Assembly: GCA_015183035.1 (NCBI GenBank)
Contig: JACZZP010000003.1
Coordinates: forward strand, 2,542,001 to 2,606,000
DNA length: 64,000 bases
Origin: Meloidogyne chitwoodi
Lineage: Eukaryota; Nematoda; Chromadorea; Rhabditida; Meloidogynidae
Direction of reading: 5' to 3'
This document shows positions 40,941 to 52,273 of the stretch, one piece after another (the stretch's first letter is position 1; the number at the start of each line of letters is the position of its first letter). The notes under the pieces are model-generated. The model worked only from the letters and a program-made list of their open reading frames with translations. It was not told the origin of the DNA and ran no database searches. A program made the translations under genes and the position numbers.

Positions 40941-43440
40941 ATGTTATTAAAATGGCTGCTCCATCAAAATTTAATAATATTACGGGTATTCATAATTTTA
41001 TTACCTTCTATTTTCTGCTTAAAATATAATATTGAAGAATTGAAGCAAAAGATAAATAAAGACAACGGGTCTCTTAAAATACAAGTAAAATATTTTTTAA
41101 TTTTTTTAATTTTTTAATTTTAGGCAATCAAAGAAGCTCAAAAATGTTTTTCATCCACTTCAATTATTCCCTCAGGTCACCACCCACTTCGGAGTCACCG
41201 TCGTTTGAGAAGGGCACCCGCTGTTTGGGGAGACCCCGCGCCTGATTATTCTTTAGCTGCATTAGATCCACTTACAAATATTTATTTATATGCTCTATTA
41301 TTTGTTGATTTAAAAACGGTTAAAAAATTTTAAGATAATTATAAAAATATTTTTACAGTCTGACCACTATAGACGTGATCATATTCTCGTAAAAAGAGAG
41401 GTTATGCGACTGGCAAAAGAAGCAAATAATGCAAGTTATTTTAAATAATTTATATTTATTTAATTATTTTAGTATTTTTATCAAATAAATCTCCGTCTCG
41501 TTGTTGTTGACGTTTTGGAGACATTCAGGGAAGACTTGTCACTTTATACTTTTGAGCTTTACCGTAATTCAAGAATGGCACAACTTCCTTTTCACGATTT
41601 TGCTGTCTTAATTAGCTATCGTTATGCAGGGGGACTTGCTTTTGTTGGAGGAATGTGTAACTCGAAAAGTGTGATGCTTGCTGGAGTAAGTTTTATTTAT
41701 AAATTTTAAGTTTACAAATCTTATAAGTTTGTATTCTATTTATATATTTCTCAACTTATTTTTGCAAATTGTAATTTTCAAGTTTATTTTTTATGTTTGT
41801 ACATTTTACAATTTTAATTATATTTTAGTTTTATCCTCACAACCCAGAAGCTATGGCCTCTATATTTTTTCATGAAGTAGCACATCTGGTAAATAAATAT
41901 ATATTTAATTTTTATATTTTAAATTCTTTTTTAAAATTTTTAAAATTTTGTTAGATCGGAGTCCCACATCGCCCAGAAAATGAAACTTTAAATATTCCAA
42001 ATTGTGCCTGTAATAATTTAGATAAACAAAAACAACATTTACAAAATAAAAAAGAAAATAAGGAAGGAGAGAAAAAACTAGAAAGCAAAAGTAGCGTTAT
42101 ACTTGACAAGCGCATATCTGGAGCTGGTTGCTTAAAAATACCGTAAATAAAAAATCCTTGAAATATTGAAAAAATTTTTAGGGGATTTGATCAAGATTGC
42201 ACCTTACAACTAATGGTAAATATGGCATTGCGCACACGTTGTTTATTACGCGAACCAAAAGCTGAGGCGCATACTTATTCACTTGCAATATGTGGTAATG
42301 GAGTGCGTGAAGAGGGGGAACAATGTGACTGTGGATTAATAGAGAAATGTAAAGAGTGGAATTGTGAACCTGAAAGATGTATTCGTCGGTGGCCTTTATG
42401 GGCTGTTGTAAGTTTTGTAAATACAAACTTAAGATTACAATTTATTTATTTCTTCAGTGGGCATTAGCACTCATTCTTGGACTTATTGTATCTGGCCCGT
42501 TTATTCTCTGGCTTCTTTTCCCTTTTGCAGTTGCTCGCCTTCCACTTATATCGGTCACTTCTCAAAACTCAGTAAATAAGTGCCACAGACGTTATTATCA
42601 TTTTTTTGTGCCTATTCCACCATTTGTAGGAGGAGAGGAAAATAACAATAAAATAGAAAAGAATAGCATCATAGCTCGTCAAAACGGAAAAAATATAGAA
42701 CAAAAAGCTGTCCCATCAAAGCAAACAACAGAAAAAATATTATCAGAAAAAAATCTGAAAAATTTTGAGATAAAAAGAATAAAAATACCACTATTTAACT
42801 GGTTTTTGGCAACTCGAATTCGAACAATTTGGGAACGAATAAAATGGGCAATATGTAGTAGAATAATTGTAAAGAGAAGACGAAAAAGATTAAAAGTAAG
42901 AACAAATAATAAATAATATAAAAATAATTTTTTAAAATTTTAGACTCAACGAAATACAGGTAATCAAAGTTGCGATATAGTCAGAAGGCCTATAAGACCG
43001 CCACCTCCGCCTCCACTATTTATAAAAGAATTAAGGTGAATAAGACAAATTTCAGTTTATTTATTTTCTTTGAGATAAACTTAAAATTAACAAACTTAAG
43101 TTTGTAAATTTAAGTTTGTTTTAAAATTAAAAAATAAACCTAAAATTACAATCCTGATTCAAGTTTATTTTACAAACTTAAACTTTTTAGTTATTCCTCC
43201 AACACTCTCAAAAGGCCAAAGAGACCACCTCCACCTCTTCCATCACTACCTATTTCATCCAAAATTTCTCTTATTCGTCCAAACTTTTTGCCACCATCCC
43301 CACCATTTTTAAATAATAAAATTGAGCAAATTGAAATAAACAATAATTATAAAAAAGATTTTAATGGATATTTTAATAATAGAGAAGAAGATTCTGATGA
43401 TGATGAAAATAGATGGAATGATAACTTTGACGATGATTAA
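40941..43440 (+). CDS. reduced ADAM-family (M12B) membrane metalloprotease
   Basis: Ten exons: 40941-41084, 41124-41318, 41359-41430, 41473-41685, 41829-41888, 41955-42142, 42182-42407, 42458-42895, 42944-43035, 43191-43440; 625 aa. Signal peptide (about residues 10-30), a very short pro-region ending at a furin-like HRRLRR (about residue 75), then a reprolysin-type domain with zinc site HEVAHLIGVPH (about residues 225-235). A disintegrin start follows (CGNGVREEGEQCDCG) that is cut to about 30 residues. A membrane segment comes next (ALALILGLIVSGPFILWLLF, about residues 367-390) and a basic, Pro-rich cytosolic tail (RPPPPPPLF, KRPPPPLPSLP) that could bind SH3 domains, ending in an acidic patch. 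Normal ADAMs have about 170-residue prodomains plus Cys-rich/EGF modules. Intron 3 uses a GC donor (AAT/gcaagt). The start is the ATG that opens the signal peptide. Confidence 0.82.
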
Positions 43441-44051
43441 ATTTTATAATTAATTATATATATTTTTTTTACATAACACCGCCAAAATTTAAATGCTTAA
43501 ACACTGCTTTTCAATCACTTTATTAAATTTTATACACTTTAAACAATTGAAATAAAAAATTAATTTGCATTAAATCCACTTTGAATTGGTTTAACAAAGG
43601 CAATGATCGAAATGATTTTTTTGCTAACGGTAAAAATTTTTAAAAATAGTAAAAACATTTTTTAATTTAAAAATTTGTTTTCTGGTTACTTTCTGAAGTT
43701 TTAATGTATTATGTTTATTCCTCAAGCTTTATTAAAACTTTCCGGAATATGTTTTGTATCTTCCGGAGAATTATTTATATTATTCACAAAACTTTTCCGT
43801 AAAATTTTATATACATATTAAATATTTATACTAAATAAATAAATAAATTACTTAACCTGAGAATATTCAACAAACAAACAAAACTAGTAATTATTGTATT
43901 TCTTTATTTTTATTCTCGTTGTTCTTGTGTCCTACTTTTTATTATTTATTGAGATTAAGTACTAATTTTGTTTCCGGTTTTTTGCACTGTTTCTAGTCAA
44001 ATGTTGCTTATTTTTTTCTTATTTTTTATTTCTCAGCCTAAATATTGAAAA
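43441..44051. other. intergenic spacer
   Basis: About 610 bp, AT-rich, with three TTTCCGGA/TTCCGG motifs near 43740-43800. No ORF supported; presumably holds the promoter of the small secreted-protein gene. Confidence 0.4.
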
Positions 44052-44458
44052 ATGTTCTCTGGACGCTTAATTAAAATATTTTGTATTTTATTTATAATTT
44101 TATCATTCTACAATTCATTTGGTAAAAAACAAAGCCGAATTAACGAAAACAAAAGACAAAAGCAAAAACAGCGTTATGAACAAGAAACAACACCTCCACC
44201 TTTAATGGGGTTTTTATTAAATTAAAATTTATTTTAAAAATATTTTGTATTTTTAGCTGGCCAAAAGTACCCTCTAAAAATGGAAGAATGAAAAATCCAA
44301 TTAGACCCGTAAAAGAAATGTCCCCAGTTGAAAGATGGTATTCAAAAGCATATGCTGATGAACGTCAACGTCTTAGACAAAAAGCTACAACAAAGAAGAC
44401 AAATTCACGTAGCAATTATTTTGGTGTAAGAAAACGTCGTTTATCAGAAAAAATTTAA
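44052..44458 (+). CDS. small secreted basic protein
   Basis: Two exons: 44052-44209 and 44257-44458; 119 aa. Residues 1-24 form a signal peptide (IKIFCILFIILSFYNSFG). The mature part is very rich in Lys, Arg and Gln and has no Cys. It contains several mono- and dibasic sites (KK, KR, RKRR), with NYFGVRKRR near the end resembling a processed-peptide context. Not recognised. In a plant parasite it could be a neuropeptide-like precursor or an effector; this is speculation. The two-exon model closes cleanly in phase. Confidence 0.65.
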
Positions 44459-45218
44459 TTAAAGTGAATAAAAATTAAAAAAAAATAATTTTTTGCTTAT
44501 TTTGGTCTAATAAATTAATATTTTTATCATAAAATTACGTGTGGCATTAATGAAAGAAGCGAAACTTGTGTTAAATCCAATTAGAAACTGGATATTAATA
44601 GCAAAAATATAAAAAATAGATCCGATGACACGATAAATTTTTTACAAACATGTTCATACCTATATTTCCTATTGCAGTTTTATATTGCATAAACATATGA
44701 AAGTTTGATTTATTTAACCCAGTATATATTTTATGTTATTATTTGTTGCGAATAAACAAAAAAACAATGTTTAAAGAATGTCGGAAACAATGTTTTATAA
44801 TAACTTGTATGTTTTTCCGGAAATTTAAAAACAATGTTTAACATATGTTTTTCCGGAAAATATAAGTTTGTATTTCCTTTTTATATATAACTCAAAAGAA
44901 ACATTTGCAAAAAAATTAAATTTTTCAAAGTTTGGGAAATTATGCGCGTTTTCTTTTTAATTTATTATTTATTTTCTTTGTGTATATTAAAACTTGTTTG
45001 TCAAAATTGGGTATATATGTAACTACATAATGACTTGTTTTTGTTAAATTTATTTTTAAATTTAAAAAAAAAATGAAAAAAACATGTTTTTAATTTAAAA
45101 AGAAAAAATAGGTATAAAATTTAAATATGTAACAATAACACAATTTTTGACGTCATAAATTTTCATTTATTTCAAAAATAAATTAAAACTTGACTTTTAT
45201 TTTTTTTTTATTTTTTAA
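44459..45218. other. intergenic spacer
   Basis: About 760 bp, AT-rich, with two TTTTCCGGAAA motifs (about 44814-44860). No ORF supported. Confidence 0.4.
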
Positions 45219-47193
45219 ATGTCTACAAATATTCTTAAAATTTTTTTGTTACATGTTTTAATATGCTTAACAATAAATAAAAGTGCTTATGCTTCAGATT
45301 ATCTCAAGGATTGCCAAGCAAATGAACAATACATTGAATGTGGTGGATGTGAGGGAACATGTAAAGAACAAGTTGTGGTATGTTTCTGGAAAAATTAACA
45401 TAAAAAATGTTTGTAAAAACAATGTTTATAAGAACAAAGTTTTATTATAAAAAATTGTTTTCAATTCTAAAAACAATAATTAAAAAATTTTTTTAGCTTC
45501 AATGCACTAAGGATTGCAAGCCTGCACGTTGTGAATGTCAATCGAAGAAAGGATTTGTTCGAGCACATGATGGAGGCAAAATATATTTAAATTTAAAATA
45601 ATATCCAAATTAAATTTAGCATGTATAGCGGCAAGCGAATGTTCTACTTACAAAGGTGCATATTTTGGTAGTGGAGGAGTTCTCCTCTCACAGTCAGGTG
45701 AATTTCCTCATTTTCAATTTAAATTTTTAAATTATTTTCTAATAGGAATTTTCATGAAGAATGCATCCAAAACAATGTTAAATCAAGTTAGACTTGTTGG
45801 GGGTGGTGCAGGTTTTAGTCTCCCTTCTTCAGCAGTTAATAAACTAGAAGGCAGTAATGGATTTAGAGGTGGAGAGAAATTAGGAGGAGTAGAAGGTAAT
45901 CGAGTATTAGTTGAAGGAGAAATTGGTGGAGTTAGTGGAGAGACAAATTCAGGTAATGGTAAGAGAAACTTAGCCTAAAACTATTTAAATAAAAATTAAG
46001 TGCCTTTATACAATACTGAAATTCCTACTAAACATAATTCCGTTGGTAGTAATACTCAAAATATTGTACAACAATATGGCGACGAAACAAATTCATTCCA
46101 CTCTGTGCAGCTTAAAGATGAAGTTGTAAGAAAATAAAAAATTAAATATAAAAAATAAATTAAAAAAATAGATTCCTCAACACAATGATGATATACCTCC
46201 AGCTATTATTGGACATCATAAATTGATAAATAATAAACCTTCACATATGAATTTATTTTCTGATTTATCTAACTCACAATTTAGTTCTGAAAGACTTGGG
46301 AAAGAAGGAGGTAAAACTTTTGTTTTTACTTTTAATAGTGGAAACATTGAATATTAAAAAAAATATGTTTTTAATAATTGAGAGAAAAACATGTTTTAGG
46401 AAAGTTTTTCGGAAATGTTAAATTTTTTTCCGGATAAGAAATTTTCCGAAATATGATCAGGAAAAAGTAACTTCCCGAAAAGTTTATTTAATAAGAACTT
46501 TTCCGGAAAATAGTTCAGACTTAAAGTTTTCCGGAAAACTTAAGTAAGCTATAAAATCTAATTTAAATACACTTATAATTTATTTAATAATCATAGGAGC
46601 AAACAAATTATCTAAACCAATACATTCGACGCGTATTACTGTTATTAATAAAAGTGCTCTTTCAAATCGGAGCAAAGCAAAGTGTGGAGTAAAGTGCAAT
46701 CCTGAGCAATTGCTTCCTACTGGTAAGAGAGTAAAAAATATTTTAAAATAAATTAAATAGAGGAACAACGACTAACACGTATGCGTCACTTGAGAACAAA
46801 AAAGTAAGATTATATTTTGTTTAAACTTAAAAACTTTAACCTTAAAGTCAGCCCTACCTCTATGCTTATATGCAACCCCCAGCTGAAGAAGTTGCAATTG
46901 CTCATTCAAAATTAAAGAGAGGAGGTAATTCTAAGCCACAACTAAGAATATTAGCAAGTCCAATTCGTCAAATAACTAATAAAAAGCAAAGGATGATACC
47001 TTTACATTCAGGGGGTTATGATGGTGATGGTACGTTAAAAATAATAGAAATGAACTTATTATATTCAAAATATTCAGAAAAATTTATCGGAAGTAAAATT
47101 AGAATTAGAGTAGATGATACTACAGGTGGAGGTAAACATAAGCAGAAACTGAGACAAATAAAGAAAGAAAAAATAATAAAATATGAAAATTAA
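45219..47193 (+). CDS. secreted TIL-domain protein with long C-terminal extension
   Basis: Nine exons: 45219-45377, 45497-45575, 45620-45697, 45746-45958, 46001-46125, 46172-46310, 46597-46722, 46761-46803, 46848-47193; 435 aa. Signal peptide (about residues 1-25), then one trypsin-inhibitor-like cysteine-rich domain (about residues 30-87) with the ten-Cys pattern: CQANEQYIECGGCEGTC...C..DCKPARCEC...C...EC. TIL domains inhibit serine proteases or occur in secreted matrix proteins. The remaining 340 residues are Gly/Ser/Asn-rich and then basic, with two Cys (KCGVKC), not recognised. Intron 2 uses a GC donor (GGAG/gcaaaa). The exon 4 donor could lie 6 bp earlier without changing the frame. The length of the tail is unusual for a single-TIL inhibitor. 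Confidence 0.75.
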
Positions 47194-47665
47194 TTTAAAA
47201 AATCATTATTCTTTTTATTCTGACAAAAAAATCTTAAGCTGAATTAATCATTTAGAGTTTTAATTTTAACAATTTGTAAAATTTTAACATCCATCCTCTC
47301 TTAAAGCTTCTGAAACTTATCCCTCAATGAAAAATATACTCTGCACTAATATATAGTATAATTTTAGTTGGCCAAATTTCTCACTACAGATTTTGCCTTT
47401 TTCTCGATACTAATTTTGAGAAATGTTCCCACAGCTGCTCCCTATATATTTTTATTATCAAAAAGATAGCTAAATAGTAAAATATATTTTACTCATTTAA
47501 AAAAATACCAAAAAATAAAACAAATAGGATTTTTAGGATGTTAACTACAATTTTTGATTATAACAAACTCGAACAATTAAGTTAATCTGATATAATTTGA
47601 TAGAAGAGGAAAGTTACTACAAACTTGAAAATAAATTATACAAAGTTTTAAGTGGTTAAATTTTT
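47194..47665. other. intergenic spacer
   Basis: About 470 bp between the TIL-domain gene and the GPCR gene; nothing supportable except AT-rich promoter-like sequence. Confidence 0.4.
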
Positions 47666-49295
47666 ATGAATAACGCCTGTTATTATCATGAACCTAAAGT
47701 TCATGATTATCAACTATATTATCAACTATCTAAGTTTGTTTTTAACATTATATTATGTTTTCCGGAAAGAAAAAATATACTACATATTTAATATAAATAT
47801 AAAACTTTCCGGAAAGAAAAAATATACTATTTAATATAAATATAAAACTTTCCGGAAAATAGTAAATATTTTTAAAACAATCATTACAGTATTAATTTCT
47901 ATTTGCTCTTACCTCTCTCAATCATCGGTCTTCTCTCAAATGGCGCGGCACTCTTTTGCCTTTGTTATCGTCGTCCCAAAATTGCTTCAGGCGTTTTTGT
48001 TTATCTTAAAGTGTTGCTAATCCTTGATCATCTTTATATTATTATTTCTTTAACAAATAGCATATTACCTGATTTTTGTGATGGGCAATATTCAATTAAA
48101 AATATGTTTTATGGGTTTTTAATTAATTAATTTTAACGTTACTTTTCTTTTGAAAGTTTTTGCATATTTGAAGGTCGTTTTCTTCGATATATTATCCCAA
48201 GAATTTATCAAACTATTGGTATTTTGCATATTTGGTAATAAAATTTAAAAAATTCTAAAAATTAATAATTTAGGACAATTGCTGCATTGTCAGCCCATCG
48301 CTACTGGAAGGTTTAAACTAATTGTTAATATTCATATTTTATTATTAGATATCCCGCCCAGTCTCTGCTCGTTCTAATGACACAATTTCACGAGCAAGAG
48401 TTATGCTTTCAATTTTATTTTTGATAATAATTGCCTATAGAATCCCATCATTTGTAGTTGAATTACAATGGAAGTGGCATCCAATAGTAAAAATTCAGAA
48501 AATACCAGAAAAAACTGAAGTAAACTTTAAATTAAAAAAATATATTTAATTCCAGACTTTGTCAACTTATCGAATTATCTTTTATTCTATTCTTGACCCG
48601 GTTTTTTCACATTTTCTGCCGTTCTGTCAAATGTTAGTTTTTTCTTTGCTTACTCTTCTTGAGATTTTAAAACGTCAAAGAAGACAACAATCTCAATTTG
48701 GTATTTGTAAAATGAGACGTCAATCTTCTGATTCAATTCAAAAAATAAAATCAATAAATTGTAATAATCAAAAAATAAAAAATTTAGAAGAAAATTGTAA
48801 TATTATTGGTAGACCTAAACAAGGCAAGTTTATTTAAAAAATAAAATTACAATTGTAAAATAATCCTAAAAAAGTTTTACAAAACCCTTAAAGTTTATTT
48901 ATTTTTACAACTTGTAAAATATAATTTCCTTAAATAAGTTTTACAATAATTAACTATTAAAGAATATCGTGCAACTTTATCTATTATACTTATGATATTT
49001 TTATATCTTTTACTTCATTCAATGAGTTTATATAATCTAGCAAGAAAATGGCAACTTTTTCTACTTAAAAAATGCCCAACACGTTCAGATTATATTCGCT
49101 CAAACATTGGAAATGTTTTGTGTGTACTTTCTACGTGTTTTAATGCTTTTGTATTTATTGCTTTTACAAATAGAATAAAAGGTATAAAATTACAAATTTA
49201 TTTAAAATTAAAAATTAAAAGATTATATTCGTGCACTAATACGAAAAACTTCTCGAACATTTTCATCAAATTATGGAAGCAATAGGCAATTGTAG
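47666..49295 (+). CDS. rhodopsin-like GPCR, FMRFamide-peptide-receptor type
   Basis: Eight exons: 47666-47733, 47890-48114, 48157-48234, 48274-48310, 48349-48519, 48556-48823, 48963-49181, 49222-49295; 379 aa. Short N terminus, TM1 with LPLSIIGLLSNGAALFCLCY (the conserved GN), and TM2. TM3 ends in ALSAHRYWKISRPVSARSND, the DRY-box region with DRY changed to HRY. TM4 is SILFLIIIAYRIPSFV; TM5 FYSILDPVFSHFLPFCQMLV; a Lys/Asn-rich third loop follows; TM6 IILMIFLYLLLHSMSLYNL; TM7 NVLCVLSTCFNAFVFIAF in place of NPxxY. This pattern resembles nematode FMRFamide-related peptide receptors. Intron 6 has a classic GC donor (CAAG/gcaagt). TTTCCGGAAA motifs fill intron 1. Ligand unknown. Confidence 0.8.
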
Positions 49296-52273
49296 AAAAA
49301 TTATTATATATTATTCCATTAAATCTCGAAGATTAATTTCGAAAAATATTTTTATTTTAATAATAAAATTTTTAAGAAAATATTTTTTTTAACTTTTATT
49401 TTTCCGGAAATTGTTTTTAATGCATTTATTTAGCCTTTGGTTTATTTAGGCATAAAAAAATATTTTTACAAATTCTGCTTCAATTAACTAACTATTTAAG
49501 TAATTCATTCAAAAAATATTTTATTTTGATAGATTTGTTTATTATAATTTTATAAAAAATTAAATTTTTTTAGGTAAAAACAAGTATTTCAGAAATATTT
49601 TTTTTATTTAAAATGGATATGCTTCAGTAGATGGTTTTTACTGTAAAAATCAGTTGGTAAAATGTCCCAAATAAAAAATAATATTCACTAATTTAAAAAA
49701 TAAATATTTTTTTCCAATAAAACCTTAAAACCACAATTTGTGTGTTTTACTCAATTTTACTATTAATCAAAAATAAAAGTTGTTTGTCTCTCCTCATACC
49801 TATAAGCATGTCTTCTTCACTCATTGCGCTTAAATTGATTGAAAATGTTTTTACTTTTTTATTTAATTAAAATTTTGAACCAATTTTATTTACTTTTAAC
49901 CTTTTATTTGTCAGATTTTGTTAACAATTTTATTTCTACATTTTTATTTTATTTTAATATTAATTTTTATATGGGGGAGTATTTTTAAATAAATATTTAA
50001 TTTAAAAAAAGTTTAAAATCAGATGACTCAAAAAATTAAAATAAATAATTAAACTGGGCCAATTAAAGTGTAAAACTCTAATAAGACTAATTTTTAAATT
50101 TTAATTAAATCAATCTTCTTTAATTTTATTAAAATGTAGACAAGGTTATGGGTTAACTTTTTGAATAATAACTTTGTGAAAAATGAACCGATTAAATTAA
50201 TTTTGATATCATTAGATAGAGAATTAAATTGGCTATAAAATGAAATTGAAATAAAACTTGATGAGAAAGAAAATAAAAACTTATGGTTAAAAATGCGCAT
50301 AGTACCTATAAGAGTAGGGTTGACTTTTTGACTTATAACTTTATGAAAAATAAACTTTTTTTATTATTTTCATACCAATAGATAGAGAATTAAATTGGCT
50401 ATAAAATAAACCTAAAATAATAATTATAGATAATGGAACAAAAAAATTATGGTTAAAAATGCACGTTTATAGACAATATCGACGGTACTGCCCATGTAAA
50501 TTTGAGATAAAAATTAAAATTTTATCAAAAAATATTTTCACTTTTTTTTCATAATATTTTTAAAATTAAAAAAAATTATTTAATCAAATTTTTTTTATTT
50601 CTTGCCTTTATTTATTATTTATTTATTTTCTTTTTTTATTCCGCCATTTTTTTAATAAAATATTTTATTTTCTTTATATTCCCCCAATTCATTATTCATC
50701 CTCTTTATTTATTTCTTCTTCATATTTGACAATCGCAGCCAATTCGCGGTCACACAGCCTTCTTTACCCCCACAAATTTTTTTAGTATTATTATTTCATC
50801 CAACTTGGCAAAAAAAAGACAATTGAATTGAAATAATACATGTTAATAAATTAAAAATCAGAATTTATTATTTCAGAATTTTATTTAGAAAAACCAGAAT
50901 TTAAAACTTGAAATCAGAATTATAATTTATTTCAGAATTTTAATTAGAAAAATCAGAATTTAGCAAAAATAAGAATTAAGCGAAAATCAGAATTTAAAAC
51001 TTGAAATCAAGAATTAATTTTTCAGAATTTTAATTAAAAAAATCAGAATTTAAATAAGTATTCTCTTATAATCAATCACGCGTTTTAATTCATATATTTT
51101 TTTAATTTTTTATAAAATTTTTGATTTAAAAAATTTTAAAATTATTCTAAAAAAATAGAACAGATATTTAAGATTATTTTAACATTTTAAATTAAATTAT
51201 TTTCATTAAAATTAAAAAAGATATTAATTTTTAAAACATTAAGAGATACAATTTTGTGCACTTTTTAACACTATTTTTAACAAAATAATTTTATAAATTT
51301 ATTTTTTTTTCCTTTTAAATTTTTATTTATATAAAATCATCTCTCTCCTTAAAGGAAATTCAATTTTCAATTTTTATTCGATAATTTTCCCTTAAATATT
51401 TTATTCAAAACAACCTTTACTTTGTTTCTGCTACATACATTGGAAGAAAAAATTAAAACTTTATTTATTTTTTAATTTTTAAAAAAATTTTTTATTTTTT
51501 ATTTATTTTCACCTATTATTTCTCCCTTTTTTAGTCAAAAAATTTTTTTACTAAATTGATGGTCAATATAAATTTAATTTTTATATGTTTCTCAACGTGT
51601 TTTACTTGCTTTACAATTTTTGCAATGACAAAAATAAATATCCTATGAAGTCATTATTTTGTCATAAAACTTAAAAAGCTTCTATTTTTATATTTTTATT
51701 TTATTTTATTTTTTAAAGTATCAAAAACCTAAAAATTGCCATTGTTTATGATGAGTTGACTTTACTTTAAAATTTATAACATTTTTTAAAAAAAAATTTT
51801 AAAATTTTTATTTCTTTGTATTTTATAGCTTAAAATCTTCTCTTTCTTTTAAGCTTAAGTTTAGAATTTTATGTACATTCAGAAAAAAGTTGTTGGTGTT
51901 TATAGTGGTCATACTTTTGCTGCGCTTTAACAAGCTTTAGGCTTAAAAACAATTTTAAAAATTAAAAAAAAATAATTTTTAAATTTTGCTTTCATTCCAT
52001 TTTTATCACCATCACAAAAAAATTTTATCAAAAAATTCCTTTTAATTAATTTTTAACACATATTTCTTTCATTTTGCTTCACCTTTCCCCCTTATCTTTA
52101 ATAATAAAAAACATTTTTTAAAAATTAAACAATTTAATTATTTTAACACATTAATTGTTCTCTTTTAATAATATTTTAATTGTATTTTATATCAAACAAT
52201 TTAATAATCATCATTTAATTTTTAAAATATTATTTTTAACATTTTTTTAATTAACAAGAATATTTTTCTATAA
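49296..52273. other. large intergenic region upstream of PLC-beta
   Basis: About 3 kb of AT-rich DNA. It contains a two-copy repeat at 50120-50475, a cluster of AATCAGAATTTAAAACTTGAA-type words at 50.85-51.06 kb and long T-runs. No ORF supported. A large spacer is common ahead of neuronally expressed genes. Confidence 0.5.
50120..50475. repeat. two-copy tandem duplication (about 185 bp)
   Basis: Both copies contain GGGTTAACTTTTTGAATAAT / GGGTTGACTTTTTGACTTAT, then TAGATAGAGAATTAAATTGG, then TTATGGTTAAAAATGC. Moderate divergence. Confidence 0.7.

Noticed and set aside
50094..50300. 68-aa minus-strand ORF, Ser/Phe/Lys/Ile-rich
   Set aside because: Falls in the two-copy non-coding repeat; composition is that of AT-rich DNA.
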